Shown: positions 46,310 through 55,286 of the stretch, piece after piece | How the letters are laid out: the number at the start of each line of letters is the position of its first letter | How positions within the stretch are numbered: the first letter of the stretch is position 1 | NCBI RefSeq assembly: GCF_035046485.1 | Contig: NC_085137.1 | Span: 343,904,505-343,968,504, forward strand | DNA: 64,000 nt | Source: Aedes albopictus | Lineage: Eukaryota; Arthropoda; Insecta; Diptera; Culicidae | Direction of reading: 5' to 3' | Notes under the pieces: generated by a model | Database searches by the model: none | What the model was told of the DNA's origin: nothing | Seen by the model: only the letters and a program-made list of their open reading frames with translations | Position numbers and translations under genes: made by a program

Positions 46310-46381
46310 GTAAATATTAAACCCTCCCAGGACGATACATGCACAGTGATGGTGTACAGCACGTTCACCGAGCCTGTCTGA
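46310..46381 (+). CDS. Candidate terminal coding exon (or recursive splice site)
   Basis: A strong splice acceptor lies immediately upstream: branch-point-like TTTAACT near 46279, the pyrimidine tract TTTCTCTTTCTTTCTTTGCAG ending at 46309. The frame that follows runs 23 codons to TGA at 46379-46381 and ends DDTCTVMVYSTFTEPV, which is compositionally balanced unlike the surrounding AT-rich frames. AATAAA at 46525-46530 could be the poly(A) signal, about 145 bases after the stop. I do not recognise the protein, and no partner exon is visible. The exon starts GTAAAT, so CAG|GTAAAT could instead be a zero-length recursive splice site of a long intron. Either reading means the host gene would be on the plus strand. 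Confidence 0.3.
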   Translation, partial: VNIKPSQDDTCTVMVYSTFTEPV

Positions 46382-46524
46382 GTCATATTGATTCCAACAT
46401 CCTACCAGGATTAAGGAAGTAATTTCAACTGAGCATCATGCATAATGCTTCCGTGTTAAGTAACAATAGCGCAGTTCGTAAATTTTTAAAATTTTAGTAC
46501 ATTCAGCTACCTGTTTCAAAAGTT

Positions 46525-46530
46525 AATAAA
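46525..46530 (+). promoter_or_regulatory. Possible poly(A) signal AATAAA
   Basis: Canonical hexamer downstream of the candidate terminal exon, followed by a GTCTCAGCTGTTGAGATG stretch. Meaningful only if that exon is real. Confidence 0.25.
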
Positions 46531-46539
46531 CCATCACCA

Positions 46540-48790
46540 CTGTAATATAGGTCTCAGCTGTTGAGATGCATCGACTATGAAACCATCATGCAGAGATTAA
46601 TAGAGTAAAAATTCACCATCTTCTCGGCAGTAAGATTCCGGTTGCAGACGTTGGTTTTAATGAAATTTTCCTTTCAAACCCCGCATTCAGAAGGTTTCAT
46701 TTTACCGCTCCGACCCAGGGCACAATCATTGGACCCTTCGAAGAAAACCATGTAGAAAACTTGGCTTCACCCCTACCCGACGGCTGGCATCGCCTGAGAC
46801 GCAGGGCAATGTTGTCTGATGAGGGCAAGTCGACCGCCGTTCCTTTTGCCGACCGTAATGGCGCATAGTGCGGATATGCACGCCCGACCAACCCTAGGAC
46901 GGAAGGCAAAGTCCGATTTCATCCTACGACCCAGCACGTTAGTGCACCGAGGTCTATAAAATTTATAGCGCTTTTAATGGGTAATCATATTTCATTTTCA
47001 CGTTTTATTGAATGAGAGCCGGGCGAAGAAAGTGTGAAACCCTTAAGCCAACTAACCAACGCTGCTGTGGTGTTGGATTCTATGTCGAACGAATTAGCTA
47101 CAAGGTGGTGTGTTACAGCTAATAAATATGATGGTTTCGCTTTCGAGCTCATTTCAGCATGATTGATACTTCATAACAGGTTTATATTATTTATGAAGAT
47201 GTAGTAAAATGCATCGTGGTGAGGTTAACTTTCATCATAGAGGCAAATTCGCCTCGGACAAAGGGACACTTAGATGAGAATTTATAAGTATTTGTTGCCT
47301 TCTACTTACTAAAACTATAAATGGAAATTTCTTTGCATGCGTCTTTCGTATTCGAGAAAATATTCTGTGCTTTGAGATCTGAGTTATAGAAGGATTAAAA
47401 TTATCGCTTTCCAAATGCTCAAAATGACTCCAGACATCAACATGAAATTTAGAAGGGGTTAGAGCTTAACCAAATTTGGCATTGTAAGTAATATCCGCTG
47501 CTCATTCGGTTAGCATTTTCAAGGAAATACGGCTTATACAAATTTCAATTTTCTTATTAATGAAAAGAAAGAAATTTGAGAAAGAAGCAGTCTATTAAAA
47601 CATTAAATGATTACGACACACTTCTAAGCAATCATCAATCAACTAACTACTAATAAGCCCTCCTCTGAAACTCTCCAAAATAATACCATTGTGCCATAAT
47701 GAGTGTCCCATCCCCAAAACAGGCGTTCAACCGGGCTCCTAATAGAATGCTTTCACGAATCGCAATAAATTGAGCCATTTACATTCAGAGGCACAAACAA
47801 TTGGCTGCTTAATAATCATTGTTATTAAAGTAAGGACCTATCAAACGCGAAACGAAGCGGAAATTTAGCTCCGTCCTGACTGAAATGTGCTCGAAATCTC
47901 TTCCGCTTTATTCCCATCAAGACTCTGCCTGCACTTCTGGGCAGTCAGTCGTACCCGTCCCGCAGTCGTCGTCTGTCGGCAAGACAATAATAATATTAAC
48001 AACAGTGTGGAGTGTCTACTGCTGGTGTGGGAGTCACGCGCGACACTGTAATTACCACGGCTCATAATTGACAGTGTTGCCAGACCCATGATTCGCATCG
48101 GAAATCACAGCACTCTGCTACTGTCTGTGAATATGAAAATATTGGAAATGTTGTAAATGACCGTTGCTAACGCGTTTTTAATGAAGCCATTGTAGTGTAG
48201 CTGACTTAAAGAGCCAATTCCAATCAAGAATTTTAATTGCCAACCCTGTTCAGTAGTGCTGTCGTCTCTTCTGCCGGCTGCAAATGACAATCACCGCAGG
48301 AGCGTGAACACACAAAGGAGAGGCGCGTATTAAATTTTATTTCCTATTTTGATTATTTTATTATGCCAGTCGAGCTTCGGATGGCTGCCTTCAAAGTCGA
48401 AGTGGTGCACCAGACAGCTGTGAAAGTGAGAATTATACCACCTGCCGGTGCTTCCGCTTTCTCTTTTACACTTCGACGCTATGGAACTGAGAAAGATTTT
48501 CTGGCTCCATTTAAGATGACAGGAAACCCAGTCTTATCCGACCGAGGATGTTGGAAAATAATTAGGTTTGACACAACTGCCGTGCTCATTTAATTGCGAG
48601 CAACCCCTTACAGGATAGGATATTTAATTTTCATATTTCTGGTTTATTCTTAGATAAAAAAAAAGAAAAATTATGACAAATAAGACATCAAGACAAGAAA
48701 TAGGGAAGACTGTTCAATCCTCTACCAGATTACGCAATAACAAAGATGGCCATATATAAATGTAGTCTTTCACATATCATAGCATGATTA
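46540..48790. other. Mostly single-copy-looking DNA
   Basis: No gene supported. GC-balanced segments at 46640-46950 and 47880-48320. The 76-residue frame at 48363-48593 (starts MPVELRMAAF) has an ATG and balanced composition but no recognisable domain or neighbours; its minus-strand counterpart at 46697-46909 lacks an ATG. Confidence 0.4.
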
Positions 48791-48935
48791 CTAGGGCGGC
48801 CCACACTTATGAGAAAAACAAAAAAAAAATCGAAAGATACGATGTTTTACCTCCACTTATTGTAGATGACTATATATGCCAAATAACTTTGTCGAAGTTG
48901 TCGAAGTGTGATCCGACGGCTGTGAAAAAAGTTAA

Positions 48936-48950
48936 ATACTTAGTAAAGTG
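48936..48950 (+). repeat. RTE target site duplication, 5' copy
   Basis: ATACTTAGTAAAGTG, identical over 15 bases to 52338-52352. Confidence 0.9.
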
Positions 48951-49260
48951 GGCACGGTAAAGGCTGGGTATGCTGCGCAATTCAGATCCCATTGTGATCC
49001 ACTAGCCTCTGCCCAGCAACTCCTATCCCTACCTCCACGCGGTACCGGCCGGAAACTATGAGCAACCTTAGGGAAGATCGGGTAACCAACCCCGGTGGGA
49101 CCTTTGGTCGTAGGCTGACAGGGAAGGGGGGGTTTGCTTCGGCAAACCTGAGCGTCTGTTCTCCAGGAGGAGCGGCTCACAACAGCGTCTGATCCCCATG
49201 TTAGGGGCGGCTGATCTACGTCCGAGTGCCAGGGAAGGACTCTAAGCTCAACTGTGCACT

Positions 49261-49326
49261 ATGGTCCTCCGGAAAGTAGGGGGTTGGTGTCAGGCCCTAC
49301 GAGCCAGCCGTAAAAACCCATTGTAA
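49261..49326 (+). CDS. Short upstream ORF of the RTE (21 aa), overlapping ORF2
   Basis: ATG at 49261 (CACTATGG context) opens MVLRKVGGWCQALRASRKNP and stops TAA at 49324-49326. The main frame is open from 49314, so the two overlap by 13 bases in different phases. The main frame has no ATG until 49527, well inside the endonuclease domain, so termination-reinitiation or non-AUG initiation near here could start ORF2. No known domain; may merely be a uORF. Confidence 0.35.
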   Translation: MVLRKVGGWCQALRASRKNPL

Positions 49327-52316
49327 CGGAAAATCAGCAACAGAATAATACGAACCGAGACCAACGGCAACGACCCCAGCGAACAAAAAGGACTTGCGAT
49401 TGGAAACTCGGTACGTGGAACTGCCGATCTCTCAACTTCATTGGGAGCACCCGCATACTCGCCGATCTACTGAAGGACCGCGGGTTCGGCATCGTAGCGC
49501 TGCAGGAGGTGTGTTGGACAGGATCCATGGTGCGAACGTTTAGAGGTAATCATACCATCTACCAGAGCTGCGGCAACACACGCGAGCTGGGAACAGCTTT
49601 CATCGTGATGGGTGATATGCAGAGGCGCGTGATCGGTTGGTGGCCGATCGACGAAAGAATGTGCAGGTTGAGGATCAAGGGCCGATTCTTCAACTTCAGC
49701 ATAATAAACGTGCACAGCCCACACTCCGGAAGTACTGATGATGACAAGGACGCATTTTACGCGCAGCTCGAACGCGAGTACGACCGCTGCCCAAGCCACG
49801 ACGTCAAGATCATCATAGGAGATTTGAACGCTCAGGTAGGCCAGGAGGAGGAATTCAGACCGACGATTGGTAAGTTTAGCGCCCACCAGCAAACGAACGA
49901 AAACGGCCTACGACTCATTGATTTCGCCGCCTCCAAAAATATGGCCATACGTAGCACCTTTTTCCAACACAGCCTCCCTTATCGTTACACCTGGAGATCA
50001 CCACAGCAGACGGAATCTCAAATCGACCACGTTCTGATTGACGGACGGCACTTCTCCGACATTATCGACGTCAGGACCTATCGTGGCGCCAACATCGACT
50101 CCGACCACTATCTGGTGATGGTCAAACTGCGCCCAAAACTCTCCGTCATCAACAATGTACGGTACCGGCGACCGCCACGGTACAACCTAGAGCGACTGAA
50201 GCAACCGGATGTCGCCTCAGCATACGCGCAGAATCTCGAAGCCGCGTTGCCAGACGAGGGCGAGCTCGATGAGGCCCCTCTAGAGGACTGCTGGAGTACA
50301 GTGAAAGCAGCCATCAACGACGCAGCCGAGAGCACCATCGGGTACGTGGAACGGAATCGACGAAACGAATGGTTCGACGAAGAGTGCAGAACGGTTTTGG
50401 AGGAGAAGAACGCAGCGAGGGCGGTAATGCTGCAGCAGGGGACTCGACAGAACGTGGAACGTTACAAACAGAAGCGGAAACAGCAGACCCGCCTCTTTCG
50501 GGAGAAAAAGCGCCGTCTGGAAGAAGCGGAGTGTGAAGAAATGGAACTGCTGTGTCGTTCCCAAGAAACACGGAAGTTCTATCAGAAGCTCAATGCATCC
50601 CGCAACGGCTTCGTGCCGCGAGCCGAAATATGCAGGGATAAAGACGGAGGCCTCTTGACGGACGGACGTGAGGTGATCGAAAGGTGGAAGCAGCACTTCG
50701 ATCAGCACCTGAACGGCGTGGAGAACGTAGGCACGGGAGCCCACGGCAACGGAAGGAACGACGACGCCAGTGCAGCGGAGGACGGAAATGAACCAACTCC
50801 CACGCTGAGGGAAGTTAAGGATGCCATTCACCAGCTCAAAACCAACAAAGCAGCTGGTAAGGATGGAATCGCAGCTGAACTCATCAAGATGGGCCCAGAA
50901 AAGTTGGCCACCTGTCTGCATCGGCTGATAGTCAGGATCTGGGAAACCGAACAGCTACCGGAGGAGTGGAAGGAAGGGGTAATCTGCCCCATTCACAAGA
51001 AAGGCGACCATTTGGAATGTGAGAACTTCAGGGCGATCACTATTTTGAATGCTGCCTACAAAGTGCTATCCCAGATCATCTTCCGTCGTCTGTCACCTAA
51101 AACAAATGAGTTCGTGGGAAGTTATCAAGCCGGCTTCATCGACGGCCGGTCGACAACGGACCAGATCTTTACCGTACGGCAAATCCTCCAGAAATGCCGT
51201 GAATACCAGGTCCCAACGCACCACCTGTTCATCGACTTCAAAGCGGCATACGATAGTATCGACCGCGCAGAGCTATGGAGAATCATGGACGAAAACGGCT
51301 TTCCTGGGAAGCTGACTAGACTGATTAAAGCAACGATGGACGGTGTGCAAAACTGCGTAAGGGTTTCGGGTGAACTATCCAGTTCATTCGTATCTCGCCG
51401 GGGACTGCGACAAGGTGACGGACTCTCATGTCTACTCTTCAACATCGCGCTGGAAGGTGTGATGCGACGAGCCGGGCTCAACAGCCGGGGAACGATTTTC
51501 ACAAAATCCGGTCAATTTGTGTGCTTTGTGGACGACATGGACATTATCGCTAGAACATTTGGAACGGTGGCAGAACTGTACACCCGCCTGAAACGCGAAG
51601 CAGCAAAGGTCGGACTGGTGGTGAATGCCTCAAAAACAAAGTACATGCTGGTAGGTGGAACCGAACACGACCGGATCCGTCTGGGTAGTAATGTTACGAT
51701 AGACGGGGATACTTTCGAGGTGGTGGAGGAATTCGTCTACCTCGGATCCTTACTGACGGCTGACAACAACGTGAGCCGTGAAATTCGGAGGCGCATCATC
51801 AGCGGAAGTCGGGCCTACTACGGGCTCCAGAAGAAACTGCGGTCGAAAAAGATTCACCCACGCACCAAATGCACCATGTACAAAACGTTAATAAGACCGG
51901 TAATCCTCTACGGGCACGAGACATGGACCATGCTCGAGGAGGACCTACAAACACTCGGAGTTTTCGAGCGGCGCGTGCTAAGAACGATCTTCGGCGGTGT
52001 GCAGGAGAACGGTGTGTGGCGGAGAAGGATGAACCACGAGCTCGCTGCACTTTACGGCGAACCCAGCATCCAGAAGGTGGCCAAAGCCGGAAGGATACGG
52101 TGGGCAGGGCATGTTGCAAGAATGCCGGACAACAACCCTGCAAAGCTGGTGTTTGCAACAGATCCGGTCGGCACAAGAAGGCGTGGAGCGCAGAGAGCAC
52201 GATGGGCGGACCAGGTGGAGCGTGACTTGGCGAGCATTGGGCGTAACCGAGGATGGAGAGCGGCAGCCACAAACCGAGTATTGTGGCGTACTATTGTTGA
52301 TTATGTCTTGTCTTAA
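49314..52316 (+). CDS. RTE ORF2: endonuclease-reverse transcriptase polyprotein
   Basis: Makes the element's mobility protein: an apurinic-type endonuclease nicks the target, the RT copies the RNA from the nick. The frame is open from 49314 without an ATG; conserved N-terminal endonuclease sequence (GTWNCRSLNFIGSTRILADL at about 49404) lies before the first in-frame GTG (49509) and ATG (49527), so the true product begins upstream of both. From 49509 counting: endonuclease to about residue 205 with LQEVCW just before, GDLNAQVG (about 104), IDHVLIDGR and SDHYLVM (about 198). RT: KAAGKDGI, FRAITILNAAYK, QAGFIDGRSTTDQI, motif A FIDFKAAYDSID (about 574), motif B GLRQGDGLSCLLFN, motif C FVDDMDII (about 672; FVDD instead of the commoner FADD, both aspartates kept). 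C-terminus has GRIRWAGHVARMPDNNPAKL. Stop at 52314-52316. All catalytic residues I can check are intact. Confidence 0.92.
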   Translation, partial: KPIVTENQQQNNTNRDQRQRPQRTKRTCDWKLGTWNCRSLNFIGSTRILADLLKDRGFGIVALQEVCWTGSMVRTFRGNHTIYQSCGNTRELGTAFIVMGDMQRRVIGWWPIDERMCRLRIKGRFFNFSIINVHSPHSGSTDDDKDAFYAQLEREYDRCPSHDVKIIIGDLNAQVGQEEEFRPTIGKFSAHQQTNENGLRLIDFAASKNMAIRSTFFQHSLPYRYTWRSPQQTESQIDHVLIDGRHFSDIIDVRTYRGANIDSDHYLVMVKLRPKLSVINNVRYRRPPRYNLERLKQPDVASAYAQNLEAALPDEGELDEAPLEDCWSTVKAAINDAAESTIGYVERNRRNEWFDEECRTVLEEKNAARAVMLQQGTRQNVERYKQKRKQQTRLFREKKRRLEEAECEEMELLCRSQETRKFYQKLNASRNGFVPRAEICRDKDGGLLTDGREVIERWKQHFDQHLNGVENVGTGAHGNGRNDDASAAEDGNEPTPTLREVKDAIHQLKTNKAAGKDGIAAELIKMGPEKLATCLHRLIVRIWETEQLPEEWKEGVICPIHKKGDHLECENFRAITILNAAYKVLSQIIFRRLSPKTNEFVGSYQAGFIDGRSTTDQIFTVRQILQKCREYQVPTHHLFIDFKAAYDSIDRAELWRIMDENGFPGKLTRLIKATMDGVQNCVRVSGELSSSFVSRRGLRQGDGLSCLLFNIALEGVMRRAGLNSRGTIFTKSGQFVCFVDDMDIIARTFGTVAELYTRLKREAAKVGLVVNASKTKYMLVGGTEHDRIRLGSNVTIDGDTFEVVEEFVYLGSLLTADNNVSREIRRRIISGSRAYYGLQKKLRSKKIHPRTKCTMYKTLIRPVILYGHETWTMLEEDLQTLGVFERRVLRTIFGGVQENGVWRRRMNHELAALYGEPSIQKVAKAGRIRWAGHVARMPDNNPAKLVFATDPVGTRRRGAQRARWADQVERDLASIGRNRGWRAAATNRVLWRTIVDYVLS

Positions 52317-52337
52317 TGATGTGGAACAAATAAATGC

Positions 52338-52352
52338 ATACTTAGTAAAGTG
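52338..52352 (+). repeat. RTE target site duplication, 3' copy
   Basis: ATACTTAGTAAAGTG, identical to 48936-48950. Confidence 0.9.
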
Positions 52353-52447
52353 AGGCGGAGTATTGAGATTTCATTATTGATGTTATTCCATTACATGTAC
52401 TGGGAAACAACAATAAAGTTTCGCCTCACTTTACCTAGGGTACAACT

Positions 52448-52702
52448 CTCGCGTTTAGTATCATACAGACGTATCTACAATGATCGATTTCTCTTCGTCG
52501 ATTTTCTCTTCGGATTATTCCGGAAAATATGACCAATATTCGGATGATCTCTCGGTGTATTTCGGTGAAGGACGGCTAGGACTAGCATCTAAAACAACAA
52601 AAACAGCCAAAAATGATTTGCAGGCCAAGTTATTAGCCGAAGAGAAAATCGATGAAGAGAAATCGGTCATTGTAGAAACGCCCGTATGATACTGAGCGCG
52701 AG
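52448..52702 (+). mobile_element. MITE with 4-bp target duplication, copy 2 (255 bp)
   Basis: CTCGCG...CGCGAG ends, inverted arms with AATGATCGATTTCTCTTC, and AACT on both sides (52444-52447, 52703-52706). Exactly the length of copy 1 (10799-11053). It carries a 69-codon open frame shared in part with copy 1, but differences between copies are mostly amino-acid changing, so it does not look selected. Confidence 0.9.
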
Positions 52703-52770
52703 AACTGTATTACCTGATGTCGGATCACTTTGGGGTCTTGGACAAAGTTGATTTGTAAATAATCGCCTAT

Positions 52771-53215
52771 ATTAATACTAAAGGGTTTAATTGTTACAGC
52801 GCAACCTATCGGTTAAAATCGAAATCTTCAGATTTCTACTAAGATTGGGCCAAGTTTTTTTTTTTCATACAAACTTCAATCCCTTTTGTTACTTGTTAAT
52901 TGTCATCACTTCCGTTTACACTCCAATGATTTCGTTGATTTCATATGTTAAAGAACAAGGTGAGTTTATTACCAGGGGGCCCAACGTAGAGCTTTTTAGT
53001 GTGAGGGTAAGTGGTGGGTCAGCTTAAGAAAAAACAATTTACACAAACAAGCAACACACATACATGCCATATAAGAGTTACGGCAACTCAAGTGTCCCCC
53101 CCATCCCCTCATACCCGATGGGACATCGGGGCATAAAAGCAAAAAAAAATATTATTTGCATCGGCCTTATTTGTCAATTGTAAAGCTGTTAATTGTCCAT
53201 ATGTTTAATAAAACT
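52771..53215. other. Unassigned sequence
   Basis: No gene or complete repeat recognised. Confidence 0.3.
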
Positions 53216-53220
53216 ATAGA

Positions 53221-53259
53221 TCCCTGAGGAAGGTCCCAAACCAGGACCGAAACGTCGGA
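53221..53259 (+). ncRNA. Hammerhead-ribozyme-like motif
   Basis: Fits the order of a type I hammerhead: stem I TCC (53221-53223) with GGA (53257-53259), core CTGAGGA (53224-53230), stem II GGTCC (53232-53236) with GGACC (53244-53248), GAAA (53249-53252), then ACGT and C (53256) as the cleavage-site nucleotide. Stem III is only AC/GT with no loop, as in hammerheads that work as dimers. One unpaired A (53231) sits between core and stem II, which departs from the canonical form. Hammerheads are known in Penelope-like elements and retrozymes; activity here is inferred. Confidence 0.35.
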
Positions 53260-53394
53260 GCGCAGAAATTGTAGTTCGCTTAATGATAAAATAAGACCGA
53301 GCCAATACAATAACTGTCCCAATAGTAGAAAAACTCGTAATTAGAAGGCACGAAATGTTGCTAATTGACAATTTGAGAAAAAAAATTGTGAAAA

Positions 53395-53480
53395 AAAATC
53401 GCGTTCAGGTGGGATTAGAGCCCACGACTCCGTATTCGCTAGACCGGCGCTTTACCCAACCAAGTAACAGAACAGGTAAT
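53395..53480 (-). mobile_element. tRNA-like SINE head, minus strand
   Basis: Complement gives an A-box-like TTACTTGGTTGGGTAAAGCGCC region and the B-box-like GGGCTCTAATCCC (53411-53423 inverted). Similar in style to 32985-33150 and to the palindrome at 54109-54303. Confidence 0.55.
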
Positions 53481-53787
53481 GATTCTGCGGAATAGAAAGC
53501 CACACCGTGAACATTCCTTTTTCACAAACCCACCTCTCTTTCTGCTTAGATGCCAATCTACAACACACTCGTGTTTTTGCCTGCTAACTACAAGTGAGAG
53601 CGAATTTTTTATATTAAGCGAATTCTGTATACTCTCGCACTCCGCATACCTAGCCATCAAGCAGTTTGTTTTGATGGTGTCTAATTAGTATGCGTCGAGA
53701 CCGTGCCCCACGCCTATAAGTAAATGTCAAAGACTTTTTTCTCGCCAGCACTGTTCCGACTACTAGTTTAGACCTGATAGCAAGAGT

Positions 53788-53935
53788 GGTCCATAAATAA
53801 CAAAGCATTTTAAGGGGGAGGGGAAGTCCCCGAAGCTGCTACTATTTATGTATAAGGTATGGGAAAATAAGCTACGAGGGATGAGGGAGGTATTGGAAAT
53901 TGGCCAAAAAATATTTACGTCATTTATGGTCGGCC
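53788..53935. mobile_element. Probable short MITE
   Basis: GGTCCATAAATAAC at the left and GTCATTTATGGTC at the right are imperfect inverse repeats. No clear target duplication. Confidence 0.4.
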
Positions 53936-54108
53936 TCCAATGAGCATCGTAATTTTAAAACAGTTTATACATTTTTTGTTGATAATTTTTGACGTAGTTT
54001 TATTGAGATATTTTATGAATGTTTTATATATTTTTTTTATAATTAAATTAACCACTTATCGATTTTTTCGGCTTAACTAGACGAATGGAAGTTTAACTTA
54101 ATTCCTAA

Positions 54109-54303
54109 AGCTAGACTTTACAAATACTGGCGTGAGTATGAAATGGACAAACTGAGGGGATATTTGCGAAAAAGTTACTCGTCCTCTCGGTGAGACTCGA
54201 ACTCAGTAGGAGTCGTAAGTTCGAGTCTCACCGAGAGGATGAGTAACTTTTTCGCAAATCTCACCTCAACACTCACGCCAGTATTTGTCAATTCTAGCAT
54301 TTG
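54109..54303. mobile_element. Palindromic pair of tRNA-derived SINE heads
   Basis: Centre at about 54210. TTTGCGAAAAAGTTACTC, then GTCCTCTCGGTGAGACTCGA, is mirrored on the right with one or two changes; outer arms share ACAAATACTGGCGTGAGT. B-box sequence GTTCGAGTCTC occurs on both strands (54192-54202 inverted, 54219-54229). Two SINE copies joined end to end, or a self-primed inverted copy. Confidence 0.7.
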
Positions 54304-54379
54304 CAATATTTTTTATCCTTTTTATTTTATCTCTTTATTTTTATCATTTATCTCTTTTATTGATTTCGTACTGCAATAC

Positions 54380-54640
54380 TTTGATGCTTAAGAAATTCCT
54401 ACCAAGATTATTTCAGAAATTTCGCCGGAATTCCTTTGAGAAAATCACCCACGGATTACATTCTTTCAGCGATTTTTTTTTGTCGATAATCAAAAGTTCA
54501 GAATTCTTTTAATCCCCAGGTATTTCTTCAACAAATCATTCAAGTATTGCTGCAAAATTTTTTTAGGGATGCCTTAGGTTCCTCCTTAAATTTCCCAAAT
54601 AATTTCTTAAGCAAGCCTTCTATGGACTGATTCCTAAATG
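54380..54640. repeat. Degenerate 12-bp repeat tract
   Basis: GAAATTCCTACCAAGATTAT, TTCGCCGGAATTCC and similar words at 12-base spacing. Confidence 0.5.
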
Positions 54641-54691
54641 GTTGCTTTGATTCATTAGAAAAATGCATAAATTACGTAACCCAACAATGTC

Positions 54692-55286
54692 CATTTTCAA
54701 CCCCACTCCCCATAATGGTACAATTTATGTACAGGGGATACTCAAAATAACTGGGACAGGTAAAATTCTCACTTTTTTAAAAATGTTCAACTCGCTGTAA
54801 CTTTTCGAAAAGGGCATCAAATATTCTCAAATTTTTGGAAATTTGGAAAAGATTGGACTATTCTACACGAAGTTAAAAAGGTTCTAGAAAAAGGTATTAT
54901 TATACGATAGCCAATGCCGATTCAATGATCAGAATGCAATAAAATTTTGATCATTTATGACTTATATAATGAGCTATTAAAAACATTTGACTAAACTTAA
55001 AATTCTTCACACGAAATAAAATTATAACGATTAGATTATTTTTCTAATATAACACCAATTAATCCAAAACTTTATCATCGTTTCAATATTCAAGATAGTA
55101 ATTGAGTTCATTTGAATTATCTTTAATTGAATTGAATATATTTATGTTTCAAAGGAAAGCAACCAAATAGCCGGCCTTAAATTGAAAAAGTAATCAAATG
55201 CATATTAAATATAGATAGATTTACTGAAAAAACATGAAATAAATGACATCGCCATAACTTTTTTTTCTTATTAATAATTTCAAATT
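54692..55286 (+). repeat. 595-bp duplicated segment, copy 1
   Basis: Identical in length to 58260-58854 and differing, by my reading, at a single position (C at 55175, T at 58743). Covers 40 bp of flank plus the left part of the TA-element at 54732, up to the TTAA site where the MITE 55289-55904 is inserted. Confidence 0.93.

Larger units (their letters stand above)
48951..52337 (+). mobile_element. Intact RTE-clade non-LTR retrotransposon (JAM1-like), 3.39 kb
   Basis: Bounded by a perfect 15-bp duplication. It has a GC-rich 5' untranslated region of about 360 bp, one long endonuclease-reverse transcriptase frame and a 21-bp 3' untranslated region ending ACAAATAAATGC, with no poly(A). A very short 3' UTR and a non-poly(A) tail are usual in the RTE clade. 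No frameshift or stop interrupts the frame, and the duplication is unmutated, so the insertion is young and possibly from an active lineage. GC content of about 50% contrasts with the AT-rich surroundings. JAM1 is the RTE element known from Aedes aegypti; I infer similarity, not identity. Confidence 0.92.
48793..52770. mobile_element. Older foldback element that hosts the RTE and a MITE
   Basis: GTGTGATCCGACGGCTGTGA before the RTE and GAGATTTCATTATTGATGTT, GATGTCGGATCACTTTGGGG after it follow in order the centre of the 38517-39214 element, in a diverged version. The left end GGGCGGCCCACACTTATGAG is visible; the right end is not, so the limit is approximate. Without the RTE (48951-52337) and the 255-bp MITE it would be around 0.3 kb. 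Confidence 0.6.

Noticed and set aside
46697..46909. 70-residue minus-strand ORF below a TATA-like CTATAAATTTTATAG
   Set aside because: Begins with TTG, not ATG; the TATA-like word is a palindrome in AT-rich sequence.
48363..48593. 76-residue ORF starting MPVELRMAAF
   Set aside because: Has an ATG and balanced composition but no domain, repeat or partner exon; left out of the CDS list for lack of evidence.
49467..52272. Long minus-strand ORFs (up to 213 residues)
   Set aside because: Antisense shadows of the GC-rich RTE ORF2.
52480..52689. 69-residue ORF in the 255-bp MITE, similar to the minus-strand frame at 10866-11060
   Set aside because: Between the two copies I count about seven amino-acid-changing and three silent differences plus a stop in copy 1, so there is no sign of selection on protein.
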